A DNA stretch of 8,910 bases, from positions 1 to 8,910 of the forward strand of contig JAPPQA010000111.1 in assembly GCA_028817255.1 (NCBI GenBank). The letters run 5' to 3'. The notes beneath the pieces were generated by a model that ran no database searches, was not told the DNA's origin, and saw only the letters and a list, made by a program, of their open reading frames with translations. Both the position numbers and the translations under genes were made by a program. Numbering within the stretch: position 1 is the first letter of the stretch; each line of letters starts with the position of its first letter. The stretch comes from Gammaproteobacteria bacterium (GTDB taxonomy: Bacteria > Pseudomonadota > Gammaproteobacteria > Porifericomitales > Porifericomitaceae). Shown piece by piece: positions 5,059 to 8,910 of this stretch.

Positions 5059-6346
5059 TCTCTCCCAGGGCGGTCTCCGCCGTCCGTAAATCCTCGGCCA
5101 ACAATTCCGCCGCCCGCTCTTCCCGGAATCGCGCCCGCCCCCGGCGCAGGCTGTCCGACACGCTACGCAGGGCAGATAAATGCCGTTCGCCGCAGAACAG
5201 CGCGTCCTGCTGCTCTCCACCGGCCTCGTAACCCGTCTGTTTTCCGATCGCCCGGTACAGGAACTCCAACCCGGCGCCCGTCCTGGCCGAGAGCTGCACC
5301 TCCCAGCAACCGTCCTCTCTTTGCCGCATCTTCGCCGGCGCGCCGCTGCGATCGATCTTGTTATAGATCAGGATCTTCGGCGCCGCAGGGGAAGAGTCCG
5401 ACACTTCGAGCGGCGGCTCCGGCGCGCCGCCGTCATACTCCCGGACCAGGAGAATCAAGTCCGCATCGGCGATAGCGCCGCGGGTGCGCCGTATGCCCTC
5501 CCGTTCGACCGGGTCGGCGGTATCGCGCAGCCCTGCCGTGTCCACCAGCCGGGCGGGCAATCCCTCCAGATTGACCTCCGCGCGCACCGGGTCGCGGGTA
5601 GTGCCCGGACTCTCGGTCACGATGGCGCGTTGGCAACGGCAGAGGGCATTCAATAGCGTGGACTTGCCTACGTTCGGCGCCCCCACAATGGCGATCTCCA
5701 GGCCGGCGGACAGCAGTTCCCCCTGCCGGGCCCGCCCCCGCAATTCCGACAAGCGCCCCTCCAGCTCCACGAGCCGCTCTTCCACCCGTTCCTGGTTCAG
5801 GGAATCCGCTTCCCCCTCGGGGAAATCCAGGGCGGCCTCCAGCCGACTGCGTAAATCCTGCAAAGCATCGCGCAACGCGGCGACCCGCCCCGACAGGTCG
5901 CCCTTCAGCGACCGGGCGGCGCTGCGGGCCGCGCTGGCGGTGCCGCTCTCGATCAGGCCGGCCACGGCCTCGGCCTGCACAAGATCGATCTTGCCGTTGA
6001 GAAAAGCCCTCTCGGTGAACTCGCCGGGGCGGGCGGGCCGCGCGCCCAGCTCCAGGGCCCGTCGCAACAGCGCCTGCACGACGGCACTCCCTCCGTGGCC
6101 GTGCAATTCCAGCACATCTTCGCCGGTGTAAGAGGCCGGCCCCACGAACAAAAGGGCAATCCCCTGGTCTATGATTTCCCGTGAGGAATCCCGGAAGCGG
6201 CAGAGGTGGGCGTGTCGGGGCCGCAGCTCCTTGCGGCCGGTAATGCCCCTGGCAATAGCGATGGCTTCCGGGCCGGAAATGCGGAGCACGCCGATGGCCG
6301 CCTTTCCCCCGGCGGTGGCAACGGCGACAATGGTGTCCGCTTCCAT
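4991..6346 (-). CDS. mnmE: tRNA uridine-5-carboxymethylaminomethyl modification GTPase MnmE
   Basis: A 451-residue GTPase that with MnmG installs the (carboxymethyl)aminomethyl group on C5 of the wobble uridine of certain tRNAs. The N-terminal tetrahydrofolate-binding domain begins DTIVAVATAGGKAAIGVLRISG and includes GEDVLELHGHGG (75-86) and RPGEFTERAFLNGKIDL. The inserted G domain carries G1 GAPNVGKS (222-229), G2 region GTTRD (248-252), G3 DTAG (269-272), G4 NKID (329-332) and G5 SAR (353-355). The C-terminus has the family Cys-x-Gly-Lys (CLGK, Cys448). The length matches E. coli MnmE (454). ATG 6346 is preferred, with a purine-rich GAGGGAGG ribosome site just upstream; an in-frame GTG at 6376, 4 bases after the yidC stop, is an alternative adding 10 residues. 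It is last in the rpmH-rnpA-yidD-yidC-mnmE series, and its 3' end overlaps the convergent glycosyltransferase by 68 bases. Confidence 0.97.
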   Translation of the reverse strand: MEADTIVAVATAGGKAAIGVLRISGPEAIAIARGITGRKELRPRHAHLCRFRDSSREIIDQGIALLFVGPASYTGEDVLELHGHGGSAVVQALLRRALELGARPARPGEFTERAFLNGKIDLVQAEAVAGLIESGTASAARSAARSLKGDLSGRVAALRDALQDLRSRLEAALDFPEGEADSLNQERVEERLVELEGRLSELRGRARQGELLSAGLEIAIVGAPNVGKSTLLNALCRCQRAIVTESPGTTRDPVRAEVNLEGLPARLVDTAGLRDTADPVEREGIRRTRGAIADADLILLVREYDGGAPEPPLEVSDSSPAAPKILIYNKIDRSGAPAKMRQREDGCWEVQLSARTGAGLEFLYRAIGKQTGYEAGGEQQDALFCGERHLSALRSVSDSLRRGRARFREERAAELLAEDLRTAETALGEIIGVAPAGDLLDRIFSRFCLGK

Positions 6347-6380
6347 GCCGCCTCCCTCGGGGCCGGGGCGGGACACGGGC

Positions 6381-8048
6381 TCAGCCAGTGGCGCCCGCCG
6401 CCGTCTCTTTCTCGATCCGGGCGTACACGTACCGCTGCTGTAACAACGACAGGGTATTGTTCACCAGCCAGTAAAGCACCAGGCCGGAAGGAAAGAAGGC
6501 GAACAATCCGGTAAAGATCACCGGGAGAAAATTGATGATCCGCTGCTGCACCGGATCTGCAATCGGCGGGTTCAGTTTCTGTTGCAGGTACATGGTGATG
6601 CCCATGACCACCGGCAGGACAAAATACGGGTCCCTGCTGGAAAGATCGCGAACCCAAAAGGCAAACTCCGCCTGCCGCAGTTCTACGCTCTCAAGCAGGA
6701 CCCAGTACAGGGCGATAAATACGGGGATCTGCACTACGATGGGGAGGCAGCCGCCAAGGGGGTTCACTTTCTCTTCCCGGTAGAGCTGCATCACCGCCTG
6801 GTGCATGCGCTGCCGGTCGTTCCCGTAACGCTCCTTCAGGGCCATCATTCTGGGTTGCAGTTTGCGCATGCGCGCCATGGAGCGGTAACTGGTCGCGGAG
6901 AGACGATAAAAGAGGATTTTCACCAGCAGCGTCAGCAAAATGATGGAGACGCCCCAGTTCCCCGTAAACCCCTGCAACCAGATCAGGACGACGAACAGCA
7001 CTTTGGCGACGAACCATAGCCAGCCGTAGTCCAGAGTCAACTCGAGCCCCGGGGCGGTTTCGGCGAGGGTCCGCTGTAGCTTCGGTCCCAGGTATAAATG
7101 GTGTCCCGTCGTCTTGCTTTCGCCGGGCGCCACCTGCACGGGAGGGGCGATCGAACCGGCGATATAGTGTTCCGCCACGGGGGACAGGGTGTAGTAGCGG
7201 TATTCCCATTGCGGGTTGACAGGGAGCACCGCAGTCAAGAAGTATCGCTGCAGATAGGCGATCCAGCCATTGGCAATATCTTCCGCCAATTTTTTCTTCT
7301 GGATATCGGAGAAATCAATCTTTTGATAGCGCTTGTCCGGGCTTGAAAGCGCGATGCCCTGATACCCGGCATACCCCCCCGAGGCGATATCGATCCCGGA
7401 ATCCGACTCGCGGTATCGGAACTGCATGTACGTCCTGCCTTTCCATGGCGCCTCGCCGGAGTTGCGAATCTCGTAGAGGACATGGACCACGTAACTCCCC
7501 CGGCGCAGGAGAAAGACCTTGTCAACCTGCAACCCCCCCTCGCGATTGCCGCTCCACCGCAGGCGAACCTCCATGCTTTCCCCTTCCAGGGAATAGTTTT
7601 CCTCCGCGGCCGCGAATAGATCGTCTTCCTGTGGCAAGCGCACAGAGGACTGGGCGCTCAGGACGCCCCCCCGTACCGAGAGCAGGTTCGACCGGCTGCC
7701 GTCAACCAAGGCGAAGTTTTCCTCGCCGTCCAGTTCTACCGGGTATTGAAGCAAGCGAACGGATCGGATCGCCGCCCCGCGCGGATCGATCTCCAAGGCC
7801 AGAACATCCGTGCGTATCTCCATCCTTTGTGTCGGCCCTGTCGGGGCCGCTTCCGCCTCCTCCGGGCCGGCATGCGGCCTTGCGTCCGCGGGGATTTCCG
7901 GAATCCGCGCGGCACCCGGCGGAGCCGTCTCCGTCGCCGCCGGCTCTTCCTCCGGCCCCTCCCGCCCGTAATCTCTCTGCCAGGCCTGCCATAACAGAAA
8001 CAGCAAAAAGAGGAACAAGAAAAACAGGAACAGGCGTTGCGTTTCCAA
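6381..8048 (-). CDS. yidC: Membrane protein insertase YidC
   Basis: A 555-residue YidC/Oxa1 insertase that inserts and folds inner-membrane proteins with or without SecYEG. The first transmembrane segment is residues 6-22, in a strongly Phe/Leu-rich stretch; an acidic Pro/Ala-rich linker follows (about 25-75), then the Gram-negative periplasmic domain (about 76-335). The conserved core has membrane segments near 341-381, 432-455, 471-490 and 506-530, with the cytoplasmic coiled-coil C1 loop between the first two, and motifs EEKVNPLGGCLP, ELRQA and FPSGLVLYW. Lys377 aligns with the groove Arg366 of E. coli, and a usually conserved Pro nearby is Arg382. The start is TTG 8048, giving METQR like the E. 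coli MDSQR. Its AGGA ribosome site is built into the yidD stop (TAGGA). It lies 11 bases after yidD. Confidence 0.97.
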   Translation of the reverse strand: METQRLFLFFLFLFLLFLLWQAWQRDYGREGPEEEPAATETAPPGAARIPEIPADARPHAGPEEAEAAPTGPTQRMEIRTDVLALEIDPRGAAIRSVRLLQYPVELDGEENFALVDGSRSNLLSVRGGVLSAQSSVRLPQEDDLFAAAEENYSLEGESMEVRLRWSGNREGGLQVDKVFLLRRGSYVVHVLYEIRNSGEAPWKGRTYMQFRYRESDSGIDIASGGYAGYQGIALSSPDKRYQKIDFSDIQKKKLAEDIANGWIAYLQRYFLTAVLPVNPQWEYRYYTLSPVAEHYIAGSIAPPVQVAPGESKTTGHHLYLGPKLQRTLAETAPGLELTLDYGWLWFVAKVLFVVLIWLQGFTGNWGVSIILLTLLVKILFYRLSATSYRSMARMRKLQPRMMALKERYGNDRQRMHQAVMQLYREEKVNPLGGCLPIVVQIPVFIALYWVLLESVELRQAEFAFWVRDLSSRDPYFVLPVVMGITMYLQQKLNPPIADPVQQRIINFLPVIFTGLFAFFPSGLVLYWLVNNTLSLLQQRYVYARIEKETAAGATG

Positions 8049-8059
8049 GGGAAAAAGTC

Positions 8060-8269
8060 CTAAGGAACCGGGTCAAAACCGCCCGCACAGAACGGGTGAC
8101 AACGCAACAGACGCCGCGCGCCCAACAGGCAACCCCGGAAGGAGCCGTGGCGGCGAATCGCCGTCTGGGCATATTCGGAGCAACTGGGCGCAAAGCGACA
8201 GCGCGCGCCAAAGAGGGGACTCAGAAGGTACCGGTATATCCCAACCAAGGCGATCAGGAACGTTCTCAC
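8060..8269 (-). CDS. yidD: Membrane protein insertion efficiency factor YidD
   Basis: A 69-residue YidD-family protein, a small membrane-associated factor found beside YidC that assists insertion of inner-membrane proteins. The family core is complete: IALVGIYRYLLSPLFG, CRFAPSCSEYA, then RRLLRCHPF and the terminal GGFDPVP, with the conserved cysteines present. GTG 8269 is chosen because its GTG overlaps the rnpA TGA as GTGA, a typical translational-coupling junction, and gives the usual start before RTFLIAL. An in-frame GTG at 8287 would add six residues. The protein is at the short end of the family range (E. coli 85), mainly for lack of a C-terminal tail. Confidence 0.93.
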   Translation of the reverse strand: MRTFLIALVGIYRYLLSPLFGARCRFAPSCSEYAQTAIRRHGSFRGCLLGARRLLRCHPFCAGGFDPVP

Positions 8270-8627
8270 CGTACCAACTTCCGCCACAGCAGGGACAGCT
8301 CCTTCTCCAGCTCGGGGTTTTTCAAAATATGCACCGGGCCTTGCGCTATCACCAGTATGTCCCTGCCCCCTAAAAAGTCTTGATGGCGGCGAAAGCTCTC
8401 CCGCATAACCCTCTTAACCCGGTTGCGGTCCACCGCCCGGCGCGCGTTTTTGCGGGAGACGGCCAACCCCAGCCTCGGGTGATTCCTTCCATTCTCCTTG
8501 TTGGGAGCGACGAAGCGCCGTACCCGGCATCGCGTGGGCGCCCGCGACAGCCGCCGTATCTCGACGGTACAAACGAGCCTTCTGCTTTTCCCCAGCCGCC
8601 TGCTTCCGGAACGGCCGGCGGCCGCAT
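8266..8627 (-). CDS. rnpA: RNase P protein component, reading frame interrupted near N-terminus
   Basis: The protein subunit of ribonuclease P, which assists the RNA subunit in 5' maturation of tRNA precursors. The conserved body is clear, with RLGLAVSRKNARRAVDRNRVKRVMRESFR as the RNase P protein signature (signature region 8475-8390), ending LLWRKLVR. In this frame there is no ATG, GTG or TTG between an upstream TGA (8676-8674) and a TTG (8466) that lies inside the signature. ATG 8627, 5 bases after the rpmH stop and preceded by AAGGGGG, is where rnpA should start, but it is in another frame. A shift of -1 at GGGAAAA (8592-8586) joins MRPPAVPEAGGWGK to SRRLVCT and gives 120 residues, against 119 in E. 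coli, with the RRL block at the same spacing as RLL in E. coli. The cause is programmed frameshifting, a missing base in the G4A4 run, or real mutation. A non-AUG start such as CTG 8640 is less likely. Confidence 0.88.
8586..8592 (-). other. Slippery heptamer / frameshift point in rnpA
   Basis: On the minus strand the ATG-8627 frame reads TGG GGA AAA GCA, which presents G GGA AAA, a perfect X XXY YYZ heptamer for -1 slippage. After a -1 slip the next codons are AGC AGA AGG CTC (S R R L), the start of the conserved RnpA body. A purine-rich GGAAGCAGG lies about 7-15 bases upstream and might act as an internal stimulatory Shine-Dalgarno. Only a weak 4-bp stem is seen downstream. Because the site is also a homopolymer pair (GGGGAAAA), a one-base sequencing deletion would look identical. 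Confidence 0.6.
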
Positions 8628-8632
8628 CCCCC

Positions 8633-8767
8633 TTATACAGAGAGGCGGCGCCTCCCTTTCGCCCGGCGCCGCTTCAGTATGGCGCGGCCGCCGCGGGTGC
8701 GCATGCGGGCGCGGAACCCATGGCAACGCTTCCTCTTGATGTTACTGGGCTGGTAGGTTCTCTTCAC
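8633..8767 (-). CDS. rpmH: 50S ribosomal protein L34
   Basis: A 44-residue, highly basic ribosomal protein of the large subunit. The translation begins KRTYQPSNIKRKRCHGFR, continues through MRTRGGRAILKRRRAKGR and ends RRLSV, matching the L34 family along its whole length. The start is GTG 8767 and the stop is TAA 8635-8633. No strong ribosome site is visible ahead of the GTG. rnpA follows at once (ATG 8627), the standard rpmH-rnpA arrangement next to dnaA. Confidence 0.97.
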   Translation of the reverse strand: MKRTYQPSNIKRKRCHGFRARMRTRGGRAILKRRRAKGRRRLSV

Positions 8768-8776
8768 GGTGGCGCA

Positions 8777-8806
8777 AGAGTACGGCGACCGGCAGGGATA
8801 AGTCAA
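8777..8806 (-). promoter_or_regulatory. Candidate rpmH promoter
   Basis: On the minus strand, TTGACT (8806-8801, 5 of 6 to TTGACA) lies 18 bases before TACTCT (8782-8777, a weak -10). Transcription would start only a few bases ahead of the rpmH GTG at 8767, implying a nearly leaderless message, which fits the missing Shine-Dalgarno. The rest of 8768-8910 is GC-rich and noncoding as far as I can see. dnaA, usually divergent from or near rpmH, would be outside the window. Confidence 0.4.
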
Positions 8807-8910
8807 CGATCCCGCAACTTTCCTTGCCGTTCCCCGGCGGCGCCTCTGTCCAGAAAGCCCTTCCCCAACCGCCCTCGGCGCCGCCCGCGCAAGGGTTGTG
8901 CGTCAGGTGT

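Noticed and set aside
3946..5220. Minus-strand open frame of 424 codons opposite the glycosyltransferase
   Set aside because: It covers the antisense of a recognised GT4 gene and part of mnmE in another frame; composition is typical of a GC-rich shadow frame.
7343..8383. Plus-strand open frame of 346 codons opposite yidC, yidD and rnpA
   Set aside because: Arg/Pro-rich translation without domains, fully antisense to three conserved genes.

Overview
The window looks like chromosomal DNA of a high-GC bacterium, most likely a gammaproteobacterium. The evidence is the order rpmH-rnpA-yidD-yidC-mnmE on the minus strand at the right end, the cluster usually found beside dnaA/oriC, together with a YidC that has a large periplasmic domain and the Gram-negative 'ME(T)QR' N-terminus. 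No ribosomal RNA, tRNA, transposase, integrase or CRISPR array was seen, and I cannot name the species.

Layout from left to right. Positions 108-2277 hold a compact three-gene minus-strand operon: a ComF-like phosphoribosyltransferase (2277-1597), a DprA/Smf-like Rossmann-fold protein (1583-633) and a HAD-superfamily phosphatase (632-108). Sampled lines of the first and last of these genes are about 45-50% GC, against about 65% in the housekeeping genes, so the cassette looks acquired. The phosphoribosyltransferase plus DprA pair matches the description of the anti-phage toxin-antitoxin system ShosTA (PRTase toxin ShosT, DprA-like antitoxin ShosA). The separate, apparently translationally coupled HAD gene would be an additional component. 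The 392-base spacer 2278-2669 separates this operon from the next block; it holds a candidate promoter for each side, a consensus DnaA box and small repeats.

Positions 2670-5058 on the plus strand carry ilvE (branched-chain aminotransferase), a 66-residue CHCC zinc-finger protein overlapping its end, and a family-4 glycosyltransferase. The glycosyltransferase runs tail-to-tail into mnmE and overlaps it by 68 bases.

The right end, on the minus strand, reads rpmH (44 aa), rnpA, yidD, yidC, mnmE: ribosomal protein L34, the RNase P protein, the membrane-insertion pair YidD/YidC and the tRNA wobble-uridine modification GTPase. The rnpA reading frame is interrupted. The expected ATG start just after rpmH lies in a different frame from the conserved body, and the two frames meet exactly at a GGGAAAA heptamer. 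This is either programmed -1 frameshifting or a homopolymer error or mutation.

The item of greatest biological interest is the PRTase-DprA-HAD cassette, a probable defence or toxin-antitoxin module inserted in an otherwise conserved origin-proximal neighbourhood.
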